Assembly (NCBI GenBank): GCA_948099385.1
Contig: CANUEZ040000020.1
Span: 2,574,501 to 2,638,500 of the forward strand
Direction: 5' to 3'
Source: Fasciola hepatica
Lineage: Eukaryota; Platyhelminthes; Trematoda; Plagiorchiida; Fasciolidae
DNA: 64,000 nt
Below are positions 1 to 12,800 of this stretch, piece by piece. The translations under genes were made by a program, and so were the position numbers. Every line of letters starts with the position of its first letter. Within the stretch, counting starts at the first letter, position 1. Below the pieces are notes generated by a model that saw nothing but the letters and a program-made list of their open reading frames with translations, was not told the DNA's origin and did not search any database.

Positions 1-266
1 ACGCTGACGTAAAGCAGGATTTCAGAGGACAGTTTTCTCGTATCTATAAAAAGGAGACATGAACATTGTCTTGTGAGATTCAAAATCAGAATTCGACGAA
101 CCGCATATGAGTTTTGCATAGAATTCAATGAATGGCTCCAACATTATCTATTAATATTGATAACGAAAGTCATTTTTAGTTGTTTAGTGTTTTTCTTATC
201 TCTGGTGTTTTTCATTCAAATTGTCTTCATGTTACATTTCCAAAACCGACTGGATTTTACTTGCAG
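1..266 (+). other. sequence upstream of first recognised exon
   Basis: An AT-rich stretch ends in a pyrimidine-rich tract and an acceptor-like ttgcag at 261-266. A reading frame continues upstream of it to an ATG at 180 (in frame with exon 1), so either a start codon at 180 or 303, or splicing at 266, could define the 5' end. The earlier small frame at 73-315 has no supporting signal. Confidence 0.4.
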
Positions 267-968
267 CTTGGAAACAAGGCTCGTAAAGCGTACCATGGAT
301 CCATGCCAAATTTAACGGAAACGTGGACAAAAAAACATAGTGCCTGCTATCCCACCTCAATCGAAGGCGGATGTGACTTTTCTCTACCATCTAAGGAGGT
401 GCAACTTCGCATACCTCAAGACCAAAAGAGAAAAAAGTTTTTGAATCCGCAGAAAACCATGCCTCGAACTAGGTCGTATAACTTTCAAACCACATTGGAG
501 CAAAATTCTTCTATTTCCCAAGTACCGGATATACGATGGAAAACAGAACAAGATGTCGGTCGATTTAGAAACGAAGAGTATGTTACCAAAAAGGTTTATC
601 CACGCTCTCCGGGTGACGTCCCAGGTCCGCTGATGTATGATGGTACTGAAATAGAATCAGTTGTATCAGAGGGGATGGAAAATGAGACTCTCCCTTTAAC
701 GTTCACTCAAGCAACAAATGCACTAAATAATTTGCAACTAGAGAACGATAGACCGACGCCACCTCTTCGTCGTTACAGTGGAGCTAGGAGTGCAGAGTCT
801 CTGTACGACGGTGACGATACGCTGATTGAAGACAGCGACTTGAACTTCAGATATGAGAAATTATGTGAGGCTGAACTGCATGAACAAAATGTCCTATTGA
901 GGCTAATGCGAATGGAACAAAGAAGCTGGGAAGGACGCATTGAGAATTTGCTGCAATACCGAAATGAG
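267..968 (+). CDS. host gene exon 1: disordered region ending in coiled coil
   Basis: The exon is open in one frame and ends at an excellent donor, gag|gtacgt, in phase 0. Its start is set at the acceptor ttgcag|CTT; an ATG at 303 (MPNLTETW) could instead be the true start. The first about 190 codons are polar, Pro/Ser/Arg-rich and probably disordered. The last about 45 codons (from about 835) are rich in E, L, R and Q with heptad-like spacing (YEKLCEAELHEQN, LLRLMRMEQ), predicting a coiled coil that continues in the next exon. I do not recognise the family. Role unknown; a coiled coil suggests a protein-protein contact. Confidence 0.68.
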
Positions 969-988
969 GTACGTTTGTATCAAATAGA

Positions 989-993
<5 letters not shown>

Positions 994-1035
<42 letters not shown>
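994..1035. repeat. (TA)n microsatellite
   Basis: About 21 uninterrupted TA units lie 25 bp downstream of the exon 1 donor, inside intron 1. A longer TA tract occurs at 63,318, so this is a generally expandable motif in this genome. Confidence 0.97.
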
Positions 1036-1037
<2 letters not shown>

Positions 1038-1899
1038 GACACTAATTGAACTGTTCTCGTGATAATCATCCATGCACTTTTGAGACTTGCTCGTGGCACA
1101 TGCTTTTCGTATGTACGTGCCCGATACCTTTCTGTGCCGTATGCACCCCTACTCCAGTCGGCGCATGTGCGGGAATGCAGTTATGACACGGGTACTGATG
1201 GTCTTTTGTTTCATATTATTCGTCATACGGCTGCACTTATTCTTCAGTGCATTTCCTGTTTCATAAACACTCGTTCGTGCGTTTTTACTTTGGCGGATTC
1301 ACAGCACAACGCCGCAATAACCGGTATGATTGTTTTTGGTCGTCTTGCGCACTTAACATGTCTTCTGATTCATAAAAGAAGTAGGATGTATATTTCCGAG
1401 ATCGCATCTAAATTGCTGATAAGCTGTTGGAACACTGGAAATGTAAATGTTACGTCTAAACCATGAAAGTTCTTGCATTTAATATGTGTGATAAGTTTGC
1501 TTTGAAGAGTGCTTGATCCTGCATTTTACCGCGCCCTGGGTACTCCGAGAAACATGTCCTAACGTTCTGTATAACGGATTGCTAGAAATATGATCTTAAC
1601 TCTTGAAATAGTGGTATACATACTGTCTGAAAATGTATCTGGATAAAACGGTATTTTATTCTTATCCACTCTACAAGAGAATCGGTAAGGTGTTAGATGA
1701 TAATACAAAAAAATGAACCTCAAACCAGGCACTTTACCGGCACCCGTCGTTCTGACCTACTGAATCACTTCGTAAGTTTAAACCTTATCAGGATGTTCAT
1801 AGCTATCGCAAGTTCTCTGAGGAGCACGGCAGATAAGGACAGCACCAGCTGTTCTTCATCTAACCGGAACTTGACCGAACTACTTTCAGGGACAAATTA
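1036..1899. other. intron 1 sequence, no feature seen
   Basis: There is a 135-codon open frame at 1059-1466, but its composition (many C, H and short hydrophobic runs) and lack of splice signals or a recognisable motif argue against coding. Nothing else was identified before the LINE 3' tail. Confidence 0.5.
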
Positions 1900-2049
1900 G
1901 CACTGTTCTGTTCTGTTCAGACAACCATTAACCATGCACTAGGTACGGTGGCTTTGGTTGCTATCTCCTAGCAGCAATCTCAAAAGAAGAAAGTTTGTGG
2001 ATGCAAGAGGGTCACTGATCGCGGCATCTGGCCATATCCCCAAACGTGT

Positions 2050-3480
2050 CTAACCATTGAGTGGGAGGGTCTCTTGGACCCCACTCAGGAAGTCTAACAC
2101 TCCTACATGACGAAGTCCGCTGGTTAGGCTTTTCATACCTTTCTTCCATGTCATGGACTGACCACCTCTACTCATTTTCCAACCGGTACCCGCCTCAGCA
2201 AATATAGCACTCCGAGGAATTCTATCAGGAGACATGCGTGACACATGTCCCAGCCGTCTTATCCTGGTGAACTTAAATGTTTCATCTAGTGATTTGATCC
2301 TTGAACCTAAGACTTCGCGCCGAACCACAGCATGGTTCACACGGTGTTCCCACCAGATTCGAGCAATACTACGAAGACATCGATGTTCAAATACCAACAA
2401 TCTTCGTATGTCCTCCACCCACAATGGCCATGTCTCTAAACCATACAGAAGCACGGGCCTGACTGCTGCGGCGTACACTCGGCCTTTGATAGGTAAACGA
2501 ATTTCATGTCGACGCCACAGGTGACTCAGGTTGGCAAATCCCAACAGAGTCTTCTGTATACGCAGGGACACCTCATCCGATATCCGGGTGAGATGCAGCT
2601 CCCCAGAAAACAGAACATGTCTTTGGCCTTTATAGTCTCCTCAGACACTAACAAAGTTTGGCGTTGGACCAACCCGATCCTGCAACAGTATCTTGCACTC
2701 CGAAGGTGCAAAACGCACACGGAACATTGCTACGCAATCCGTCAAGCTGTCTAGAAAAACTTGCAACTTACCTGGATCTTCACTTAAGAGGCCTATGTCG
2801 TCCGCATACTCAAGGTCTAATACCTTTCCACCCGGTAAAAGTTCAATGCCGCTATCCTCACCTTGCAAAAGTGCGGTCTCTAGGACCACGTCAACCACAA
2901 AGTTAAAGAGGAAAGGAGACAGAGGCAACTCTGAAGTACACCACTTCTCGCGGTGAGCACGATTGAAAGATGATTCTAAGCCCGAACTCGGCTTCGGCAA
3001 TTAAAGTAGAGATACTCTACGATGGAAATGAATTCCTCTGATACACCCTTCAACAAGAAGCTGCGCAGGAGAACTGTGCGGTCAACTGAGTCAAAGGCCA
3101 CTTTGAGATCAAGAAAAACGAAGATAGTTGGTCTATGGAAGATGTGTCTATGTTCTAAAATTTGTCGAAAAGTGAAGATGTGATCAATACAACCTCGACC
3201 AAGTCTAAACCCAGCTTGATTTTCGCAAGAGCACTGTTCGCGAGCGCGGATAATAATACCAGCGAGCAGTTTGGGTGCCATGCTGACCAGACTTGTTCCC
3301 CTGTGGTTTTCACAAGAGGATCTGTTGCTTATAAATCGGTATGACCACCAATTCACACGTTCCCATATCAAACCGAAGAGTTTCGTCAACTCCATCAAAA
3401 TTGCTGGGCCACCGTCTTTGAAAATAGACGGAGGCAACCCATCCTGTCCAGCAGTCTTATGTCGTTTAATATAGCTTATT
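2050..3480 (-). pseudogene. LINE A reverse transcriptase and C-terminal region, broken
   Basis: Three overlapping minus-strand frames carry the RT blocks: FVFLDLKVAFDSVDRT (motif A) near 3,100, LSPFLFNFVVD near 2,905, and LEYADDIGLL near 2,810 with the catalytic YADD intact. The C-terminal frame (2,571-2,050) has the RVYAAAVRPVLLYG block, EHRCLRSIARI, RRLGHVSRM and RGGQSMTWKKGM, as in other fluke LINEs. Frame changes at about 2,990 and 2,620 and lost segments (the SGVRQG block before LSPFL is garbled) make it inactive. Confidence 0.8.
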
Positions 3481-3689
3481 TCACGATCAGCCTATGCTCC
3501 TGACGGGGGATCGGTGTCTATAACAAGAGCTGTACCCATTGCGCTAGTGAGCAAACATGGCAAGGGTAAAGGCCAACGAAGCTACATCTAGTACTGCTCC
3601 GCCCAACGGACTAGACGACGCTCCTGAGTGTGAATCAATGAGCCGTTCGCCTCTTTGATCAGTCCTCTAAAGCCTGACTTTAGTGGACC

Positions 3690-4893
3690 GGTTTGTCCAG
3701 TCAGACAAAAAGGTTGTGGCTGTTTTCAATCGCCACAGCTTTTTCCATCTCCCTACACTTCGCAATCCACCACTGCTCACGGTAATTTCTCAGTTTCCGA
3801 ATCAGTTGGCATCTAAGGCATCTTCGTGCCTCATCGTATCTGGAATCCGGAGAAATCAATTTGCGAGCATCTAACAGTGCAACTGAGGATGCAGATATCC
3901 GTCGTTGTTGTTGGACTTTGGGTAGCCTCAGTATCCGCACGTAGAGTCTGTTTGATCTCTGTCCATTGCTCTTCTGGATCCTGAGCATTTGACTGTCTAG
4001 ATAACCTGGTGGTTAATCCTGTTCGGAAAGCAGACCTTTGGTTATCGTCCAGTAGCAGCTGCGGGGGACGGTTGGCTTTGGTATAGCTTCGGCCACTGAC
4101 AAGGCGTAAGCTGGAATGCACGCGGACAACGGCGTGATCAGTGTCTACAGAAGTGGAACAAAATGATCGGCAGTCTTGAATTGATCCGCGCCAGCGGTAA
4201 CCGACGGTAATATGGTCGATCTGAGTCCAACGCTGTGAAGGAGCAGGAGGACGCCAGGTTAGCCGGTGTTGCTTTTTGTGCGAGAAATTTGTACTCGCTA
4301 GGAAAAGTCTATGGTCAGAAAATAATTGAATGAGTCGATCACCGTTATCAGTTCTATCGGCCGGAACGCCAGATCGGCATCCCATATTCCTCTCCGTCTC
4401 GTCTAGGCTTCTGACTTGATCATTGAAATCACCAGCAAAAACAGCGATGTCCATGGAACGCACGCTGCGGAGCAGTTAAGACGAATCCTGATAGAATGTG
4501 TTTTTAGCCTGAGGAGAGCTACAGTCAGTTGGGGCACACACAGAAACAACAAACACGCATCTGCCCTTCACTCTAGTGCTCTTGACCTGCACAGAACCAT
4601 TCAACCGAACTGCACACAAACGACTGCTGACTGGTATCCATTCGAGCAGTGCACGCTCAGAGTGATGCAAACGACAGCCTGACCACGAGCGCTAGACACC
4701 GAATCACCCGACACCCGTGAGATTCTCTTTTTTCTCCTGTTTCGTATTTGCTACCCTTTCCGACAGCTACAGTTTCACAATCACCACTCATTATCCCTAT
4801 TAGTCCGTCTTTAGAATTGAAACGTAAAGGATGAATAGCAGAGAGATAAGGAATATTTCCCGATTGACCGCGGGAGATTTCTGGGCACATCAT
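3690..4893 (-). pseudogene. LINE A AP-like endonuclease, broken
   Basis: Reading leftwards, the frames give a leader near 4,890, the block LLEWIPVSSRLCAVRL near 4,640, FVVSVCAPTDCSSPQ near 4,550, then AVFAGDFNDQV near 4,440 and QIDHITVGYRWRGSIQDCR near 4,200, ending in DTDHAVVRV near 4,140. These match the phosphodiesterase-fold endonuclease of non-LTR elements (GDFN, the H-I/D-H block). Several frameshifts separate the parts. It is the 5' coding part of the same dead element as the RT to its left. Confidence 0.75.
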
Positions 4894-5330
4894 ACTTCAC
4901 GGTTGCCCACATTGTGTAAAGTATTTCGCTTTGGGAACCCTAATCGGAACCTTTGACTCAAAAGTCTGACCCAAAAGGCAGTGGGGTATTAACCCAGCAT
5001 GGGAACATGACCGAAGCGCCCGTGAAGTTACTTCTGATCTGTCATGTTAAATCTAATTTTTTTGTCTATCCCATCTTGTTTTCACTGGTACTGTTATCGA
5101 TCCGCTTTTCCGATTCAGTCCTTAACCCCATGCACCCAATGGAACAAACGAAGCGTGGACGGGGCAGCATCTTTTGGGCTGGGAGCTGCCCAGCTTAGGC
5201 GGGCGGTAGCTGCCCAATGAGGTGCGATGACCTCTCCCACGGTCGAGAGAAATCCCAGTTACTCCACTCCAACGTCCATCTAGTTATGTTTTTAGACCGG
5301 TAAAATGCTCTCTGTGACTACTCGCTAGAG

Positions 5331-5759
5331 TGTCCTCTCCAGGGGCATGATGGTTATAACCAGATGTTGCCCATCAACTGGTTCTGAGACCGGACTTCGT
5401 CTGGCCTCTACTCATCTACCTGTCAGGCATGATTGCACCTCTGGTTTAAGGAAGCCATCCTGCGTAGCTCATAGAGTCACACAAGCACACAAGACTTCAC
5501 ACACCAAGGTGCAGTCTCGTCGTGATGGGGACAAATTACTGACTAGATAAGAGTATCCAAGCGATGCACTAATGTGGGGAGATATGTGAAAATCCTGGAT
5601 CAGAAGGTATAAAAAACTGGAAATAACAGCGCTGTCTATCTATAGCGAATTTGCAAAATGTGCACGTCATGTCAGCTCATCTTATTTACGCACTGAGTTC
5701 AGTTTTGTGAGACTTTTTCCCACTGGACGATAAGACGGCTTGAGGAATATCTGGTATCA
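5331..5759. other. intron 1 sequence between two LINEs
   Basis: No open frame, repeat or splice-supported exon was recognised between the two LINE copies. Confidence 0.5.
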
Positions 5760-5823
5760 TAGCTGACCGTGCACGGCGGGTGGAAGCGGGTTCGGTGCCG
5801 ATTGCGATCCAGTTTTTCTACCC

Positions 5824-7283
5824 TTGACGGACATCAAAGACCGACCGCAGGCCTACTCATTCTACGTTATTTTCGGCAATACTGATCCAATTTTTGAGCT
5901 GGCTATCACGACGGCAGCCTCATCCAGGACAGGGTTAGGGATATGGTGTTTATTTGGGCAGTCGACGGCATTGGAGGATGACGGGGAGTTCATTGATTTC
6001 GCAGTATCGTCTCCTTACTTCGTTGTTGAATACGCTGTCAAGCCGGTTTACTTTTGAAATACGACGCAAATACCATTGCCATGCACCTCCAACTTTCTGG
6101 TATCTTTGACTCTCAGTGACCAGGTTTCACAGCCGTAGCTGATTACGGGGCGTTTAGTGGCACGGTAGATAAGTACCTTTTTCGAGAGGCTGATTTCACT
6201 GTGGGTCCACAGCACCCGTCATAGCTGGAGCGATGCTTTAATGGAGTTTTCGATTTGCAATCTATTCATCCCTCGCCTGACCGTTCGGAAGCAATGCAGG
6301 TCCTAGGTTCTTGAATGGTTGAATGCATTTGATCAAGTAATCACTCGCGGTCAGCTTTTGAACCTATGGCCCTGGGTGAACTGCCAAAACTTTAGTTTTG
6401 CTGAATTTACTGCTTGCTCGATGGACTTCCTGAAAAAATCCAATCAACCGAGGACTGGTTGAGACGTGGCAGGGGAGTCTCCTAGCACGACAGAGACATC
6501 CTCGAACTCCAGTTTCGAGATGCGCATCTACTGACAGCTTGACACCAGGGTACTCGGTCAGTGCCAGACTCATTGTTCAATCGATTGAAAAGAGCAGTCC
6601 TGTCTGACTCCGGTACTGAATGTGAACTCCGTGGATTCTTCGTCATACATACGGACCCGCGCCCTAGTATGCCAACAGTATCCTTGCAGAGGTCTTGCAA
6701 GTTTATCTGGCATTCCGTCGGATTCTACTATTCCCCAGTAACACTCCCGGTTAAGCAAGTTAAAAACGACCCGATAGTCAATGAAATAGGCAATGGTTGA
6801 TTGCTGAAACTTGTAGTGGTGCATATTGAACATTTGACCCACGCAATGTTCACCATGACGGAAACCCCATTGATTCGGTCGATTGCGGCGGTCTCTCGCA
6901 GTAGAGAAAAGATCGAGCAGCAGCGAGCAGATAGTCTTTGCAGCCCGTCAATTAGGCTGACCTCGTCATTGTTCTTGTACACTGATTTATACCGTTTTTG
7001 GAGGTTGGGCATCAGAATAGACTTTTCCCAGTCAGTCGGGAAGACGCTTTTTCCAAGTGGAACCAAACAAGGTGTATAGCTTGTCAATTAGTGACGATAG
7101 GCAGGATTTGTAGACCGCCGGCGGTTCGCTATTTTGTCCTACGGCTTTCTTGTTATTTATCTGGTCGATAACCGTGATGATTCTATCATAACCGATATGG
7201 TTCGGCTCTACGAGGGCTGAGGATTGTAATTTCATCGAGTGGTCTGAAAGTCGATTGAACAACTGATCGAAGTCCTCTGTCAA
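5824..7283 (-). pseudogene. LINE B reverse transcriptase remnant
   Basis: Minus-strand frames contain INNKKAVGQNSEPPAVYKSCL near 7,170, DWEKSILMPNLQKRYKS near 7,030, YFIDYRVVFNLLNRECYWGI near 6,770, TEFTFSTGVRQDC near 6,615 and SFQSIEQ just after it. The catalytic FADD segment near 6,500 reads LEFEDVSVVLGDSPA, so the second catalytic aspartate pair is gone. The C-terminal part (about 6,250-5,950) shows LIYRATKRPVISYGCETW in a third frame. It is clearly dead. Confidence 0.72.
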
Positions 7284-7561
7284 TCGTCAGACTTTTCCTT
7301 TTTGCCCAGGTATGAGCTGACTGGATGCATCACGCAGGAGTGACTCGTGCTTGCAGCGTCTATCCGATACGTCGCGAATGAGTTGGATTAGCTTGCCAAA
7401 GGCATCAGTATTGAAGCGATCTCTATTTTTCAACTACTTCTACTATGTACTGCTTTCGATCAGCCCTAGCTGAGCGTATGGTCCTCCGTTACAGTGTACA
7501 GCGTTCTTTGCTTCCTGATAGCCGAGCTTCATATGCTTTGACTGACAATTAAAATGCGCTG

Positions 7562-8560
7562 TCAGAGATTCAGTTCTTTTGACGTCTTTTGGTTTTCCCC
7601 AATTGTTTCAAAGCGGCTGCTCCAATCGCTGATTTGATCATCGTCCACTGTTCTATCGGAGTAGCATGTGATTTTACGTTGGTTAAGGTGAGTAGTAGGG
7701 TGGCGATCGTGCGTCACAACGTTTGGCGTTTTTGCAAAGTTTTCATTGCTGTGACGTTTATTCAGATCGGTGGTGATACTGTGGCGCGTGGATAGATGAA
7801 TTCTGAAGCGTTCACGCGGGCGAATCTGGCCTGTACCGTTTGTGTTTCCCTTCGAGACACAGATGAAGGACGACGAGACCTCCATAAGATATGGTCGATT
7901 TGATGTGAAGTGCAACCGTCGTGTGAGTATTACGTCAGTAAGTGCCTTTGGGCGGTGTAATCGTGTGCTGCAGAGGATCATTCTGTCGGAGTCTATCAAA
8001 ATGATCATGCAATCGCCATTGGTATAGCATTGACCAGGCCGAATTTTCCCAAGATGTATCATATTGACTTATATAAGAGACCGCGAGTGTTCCAGCCTCC
8101 GGCAAAAAACGGAGTGTCACGTTTCCATATCCCATAGAATAATTCTTGAGGACTGTCGCAGAACTGGTCTTTTGTTTCGTGGTCTGCCGCATTAGTACGG
8201 GCGCAGAACACAATCCCCAGCAAGTTCTGCGGGGAGCTCCTGAGGCGGTCCGAAACAAGTCTTGCGGAAATTGGCTCCCAAGTCATCATTGCGCTATTAG
8301 CCTTACTGCTGAGGTTGAATGGGATGCTGTGGAGTATAGGGTTGTCTGTCGGGCCGCTATGATAAGGCCTGTAAGCCCTCTCTTCGTCTGAGACTCTTAC
8401 ACGTCGAGTGCCAGTGCTGAGTCGGCGGATTTCCGAGAGGCAATCTATGTCGATGTTGTAGTTGCGGCGTGTCCCCTTTGTGAGGATTTGGCTACCTAAG
8501 TTTAGTAACGTTCCTACATTCCAACAAGCTATATATGCTTATTTTCTACAGTTGAGTGTT
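7562..8560 (-). pseudogene. LINE B endonuclease remnant
   Basis: The frames read TWEPISARLVSDRLRSSPQN, CARTNAADHETKDQF and IWKRDTPFFAGGWN (decayed GD/GN catalytic block) from 8,289 to 8,090. They continue into a frame with LHRPKALTDVILTRRLHFTSNR near 7,930, the Y/T-DH block region of LINE endonucleases. The N-terminal ACWNVGTLL block lies at about 8,540. At least two frameshifts separate the parts. Confidence 0.7.
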
Positions 8561-9818
8561 CCAGCTCGTTGATATGGCACCGACCGCTGTATCACAAGGC
8601 TCTTTGCTTGCCATAAAGGCCTTAGTATGATAAAAGCGCATGTTACCAGAATTATTCATGAAAATTCTCGGGAATATGTTATGAGGCGGTGTCTTCAGCA
8701 CCGTTCCGGAGTGTTGTACTGGTCCGTCGCCCAGTACAGAGTAATAGGTCAGTTAGAGGTACCGCATCCGACCTTTTCGTTCTTGAGTGCACCTTCAGCC
8801 TTTGTATGCCGAAGTACAGTCTGTGAAACAGTGGAATTATTTCAGAGACACCGGTGGCTTATTGTGCACTTTCTTCGACTCCTCCGGAAAGCCTTATCGG
8901 GTAGATGGATCATGACAAGGTGCTATGACCGTTGCCACATCACAGTACTGTCCACGGAGTTATGCGGTGCTTTATGGTGGAGAATACCTGCCAGGCAAAA
9001 ACCAACCACATCCCCGAGCTTTGCCGCTGATTGTCCATGACCACTTATTTAGTGGCCGTGGGTTCATCTTATTCGTAGATAACCGCCAAAATGGTGACCA
9101 ACCTTTATCCGCGACCCAGGGACGCATCCGGCGGCATACGGCTCTGCTGTTACCCGGGTTTCGGTCCGCGTGACTAATATAGGTTACTATTTTCTAAAGA
9201 GTTGTGTTGTGTTTAACTTCACTTTTATCACACACACGCACGTCCAGTGTGCCCCCATGTACATGACGGAATCTCGGCATCTGCACTGACTGACGCTATC
9301 AGATATATAACTGTGCTTCCATGGTAAAAAACTTTGTGTTTGCTTTATCATGAAGAAAGTTCCATTACTGGAGGTATAGTGTTGTGAGACATATTTGTGT
9401 GCCATTGAAAACCGCTCATGACTCGTCAATTTTGTTTTTCATTTGCCTATGTGTACTGTGCCCGTAATTGACACTACCGTGCGTTCGACCACCCTCTTGT
9501 GCTCCAGCTGATTTGCAGTACGAAAAATGAAAATATTGAGTATAAGTTGATTATGTAGCATTTTTTGACTGATGCAACGAATACATTTCTGAAGACTCGA
9601 TACCTTAGAGGTTTTTATCTTAAGCTGTAAGTGTATTGTTTATGCTACACACTATTTGAAGAATTTTAGCGCAATAATCACTGATTAGAATGAGATAATC
9701 CAGTTTTGAATGTATGTTTCCAAACTGTCTCTGAAAATCATTAATTGCATTGCACCAATTGATTGGCTGTATGCAAATTAAAGTTGCTGCAACTAACTAT
9801 TTATCTGTTTCTTTTCAG
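8561..9818. other. possible LINE B 5' UTR, then intron
   Basis: The 8,627-9,170 stretch holds open plus-strand frames without recognisable domains. It lies immediately 5' of the LINE B endonuclease start, so it may be LINE B 5' UTR seen in antisense. From 9,171 to 9,818 I see only intron-like AT-rich sequence ending in the polypyrimidine tract of exon 2. Confidence 0.4.
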
Positions 9819-9870
9819 TTGGAAAACAGACTGAGAATGCTACGTTATAATCGTCGACAAGCTCTGTGCA
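9819..9870 (+). CDS. host gene exon 2: coiled-coil continuation
   Basis: This is a 52-nt exon with acceptor ttcttttcag|TTG and donor tgca|gtaagt. It enters in phase 0, matching exon 1, and leaves in phase 1. It encodes LENRLRMLRYNRRQALC, which extends the Leu/Arg/Glu-rich coiled coil of exon 1 in register. It is too short to appear as an open frame by itself and was found from its splice sites and phase. Confidence 0.62.
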
Positions 9871-12800
9871 GTAAGTAAAACCGAATTCGAACCGGTATGA
9901 TATTATTGCAAACTTTATTTTCCATGTTCATCTCTCAAGTGACCATTAACTACGATAAGAAATCCAACGTCTAGTGATTCGTCTTTAGCAGATCAGGGTT
10001 ATCAAGATCATGCAGTGACATTTCGAAAACTACCTGCGATTCCGTTCATTATTCAGTTAGATCCAGATAAAACCATGAAAATATTACTTAGAACTCATCT
10101 AAATCCATTAGCTGATACATGATACCACACGTATTCAAGACGCCTCGTGTTATTTCTCGAGCATTTTTCAATATAAATTAGACTTAGTTGACCAAATAAT
10201 ATAACCGAAAAATGCTATATGAGGAAAACCGTCAGAGCTATCGTTTGCAATTCAGGTCCGTTTACCATTTGCTTAGAGTTGTAAGAAAACTGGTCCTTTT
10301 AGAGCGAAATGCAGTATTTATTTGAACGCTTTAAACGAAAGCAGCCGTTGAGTGCCAGTGTGTTAACCAATACTCATTGAAATGTTAGGTTTATTGATTG
10401 GAAGTGTTTGATAAGTCCCATTCTTCAAAATCGAAGAGGCGTAATTGTTATGACTTTTATTAATTAACTATAGAAAAATAAGGATCAAAATTTACGGTTT
10501 TCTGAAAGGCGAATCCCAATGGCTGTTGTAAACAGCTGACTGACAGTATGGATTGTTAACACTGCGAAACCTAATCAGCTATCAAAAGGCAGACGTGAAA
10601 CTTTCAAACTTGGACTATTTGGCTCATTAGATTTTTTTGTTCAAAAAGATTTTTGCACTTTGCCAGTCAAATCACCCATACAAACCCCTGAGCGTTTGGC
10701 CACTGTTCAATATTTTGTGAGTTCCGTTATGCCAATTCGAATTAGGTAAAACTCATACCGAATTGAATATGTCATCCTAACTCTGTGAGTGGTGCTTGTG
10801 AGTTCAAATTCATCTTGTAAGTTCTTTTTTGGAGATGCAAAATTCACTTTCCATCAAAGACAGCTATCCTCAGCAAAGTGAACAACAAATAGCAGTTTTT
10901 ACAATTTTTCACTCAAAAAGACTAAATTCATAAGTTTTGTGTCGAAGAAACGAGGACTGTAATAAGAGCATGACTTCAGCCACCCTAGATGAAATATTTT
11001 TTTCAAACACATGTTTATTAGGACTTTGACACATACAAAACATTTGAATGCTGCGTCCGATCCAAGTTGCTTGCTGCTGCCAAGATGCTTACTGGAAACC
11101 TAACTGAATCACTGTCAGCAGCCAATCGATTGTGCTTGAATGGTGAATTGTGCCAACGGTTTCATTTAATAGGTGAATCAATACAGCCCATCCATCTTTG
11201 TAGATCCAGCTGGTTATAGGTGGACCGTTGGAATAGCCAACTTGGTCGCGACCATATGCGAGATATTTTCCATACCAACGAGCGACCGAACGTTACTAAA
11301 TGTTTTTGGAATTCAGTTTATTTTCATTGTGGCTATCTTTTTCAGGATCCGAGCATACTCAGTCATGGTTTGAACTCCAGTTCACATTAATATGAGCAAC
11401 TTATTTTTAGCTGGCTCAGAGCTTTAGATCATCTTGCCATTTGCAGTGATATTTACCTCCTCCTGAACATTATTGTCTCAAACTGTTGGATGTTAATCCC
11501 AATTCATGAATAGAATACAAGTCAGCATGGCGATACTGATTTCGTGGTCCAATTATTCGTTGAGACGGTTTGAAATTCCTGAAACTTTTTTCCGCACATT
11601 TGTCCATTCTTCTCCTCATCTTACTTGGAAATGATCAAGACGAGGCAAATCGTTTCTGAAAGCTGTCTAAATCTCCAGAATGGGTGTAATTTGCTCTGCA
11701 GGTGCCATGTGATTGAAACTGATGCAATTGCCCGCAGGCTTCCACCCTAACCGGATGCTTTTTATTTTCATAGCGATTACTTTTGTAAATGCATGCAACA
11801 CTAAAAGAAATTCGCTCAGACCTAGAGATTTCAGCGGATAATAATTATTCTTTTTGAGGTCAGATTAAATACTTTTCAAGAAAAACACTTATAATACCTT
11901 ATATCCCCGTAAATACGTTTTCATCTTGTGTAGACTACGAAAGAGAAGATAGCGGAGTAAAATATTTATAATCATATTCATATTCGTGATGATAACCATA
12001 ATCATAACCTGGGTGTTCCTTTACCGATACTTTATAAAGGAAACTAGTTTGGCTTATTTCTTTTGGAAGTAAAATAAGGACGGGGATTGTGTTAAGGTAT
12101 CTACCGCACCAGCCTGAATTTGGCGGAGACCGCAGCAAGGTATTTGGTTGGCATAAATACACACTAAGAGAAAAAGATTGATCATCATGTAGGCTAGTTA
12201 CCATTGTGCATCCGCATCGTGGGTCAGACGCATCTCACCTCCGGTATTCGTAGTTTGACTAGCATGACAAGGTTGATTACGGACGAAGTTATACTGCTGC
12301 TCCTTTAATGGCAGTGTGCGCGATAGCGCTACGTGTTCGACGCCACCTAATGGACTGTGCCTGGTCGGCTCAGAGGCTTGGGTTTGTGCAGTTAATTCAG
12401 ACATGCAATTGTCCGAGCCGATTGAGGCCTACTTGAGGCCTGTCACCGGAGCATTTTACCGATGTACCTGACATTACGGTATAATGAACTTGACTGAGAA
12501 AAACCATAGATATACTCCTGACCTATCCTGTCCCCTGAGATGCGCCGGTCGATACGAACGTCCGTGATTCGTTTCCGGCATTGATTCGCACAATTGCACC
12601 AAATACTAAGCGAAACGTTCGATGGTAAACACGTATTACATGAATTTCCCAACGGAATAGTCCCACCCGAAGTAGCAGCTATGCATGAGGCATGTGATAG
12701 TTCAACAGAAGTTTATGCAGTTGAGTTACTACGTACTCGATGTTCACTCAACATGAAACAGAAAACATCTCCTGTTGTTTGGCAGACTTTGTCGGAGCTC

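Larger units (their letters stand above)
1900..5330 (-). mobile_element. LINE family A, near full-length dead copy
   Basis: A non-LTR retrotransposon reads right to left: 5' UTR about 5,330-4,890, AP-endonuclease about 4,680-3,830, reverse transcriptase about 3,480-2,530, C-terminal GHV-RM region 2,571-2,050, and a 3' tail ending near 1,900. The ends are supported by other copies. The 5' UTR is homologous to 31,470-31,850 on the opposite strand, and the 3' tail shares a gaggtggcaaccaaa-like motif with 33,095, 49,340 and 58,910. Frames are broken many times, so it is an old copy in intron 1. The architecture (endonuclease, RT, then W/R-LGHVxRM region) is RTE-like, but I cannot fix the clade. 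Confidence 0.8.
5760..8560 (-). mobile_element. LINE family B, dead copy
   Basis: A second non-LTR element, different from family A, reads right to left: endonuclease start near 8,540 (CWNVGTLLNLGSQ), endonuclease body about 8,290-7,570, RT about 7,283-6,364, and a C-terminal region about 6,250-5,830. The 5' UTR may extend further, to about 9,170, where another long unexplained frame sits. It lies in the same intron and orientation as family A. Stops and frameshifts throughout show it is inactive. Confidence 0.72.

Noticed and set aside
1059..1466. 135-codon plus frame as a gene
   Set aside because: No domain, no splice or start context, and composition like random intron sequence beside a TA tract.
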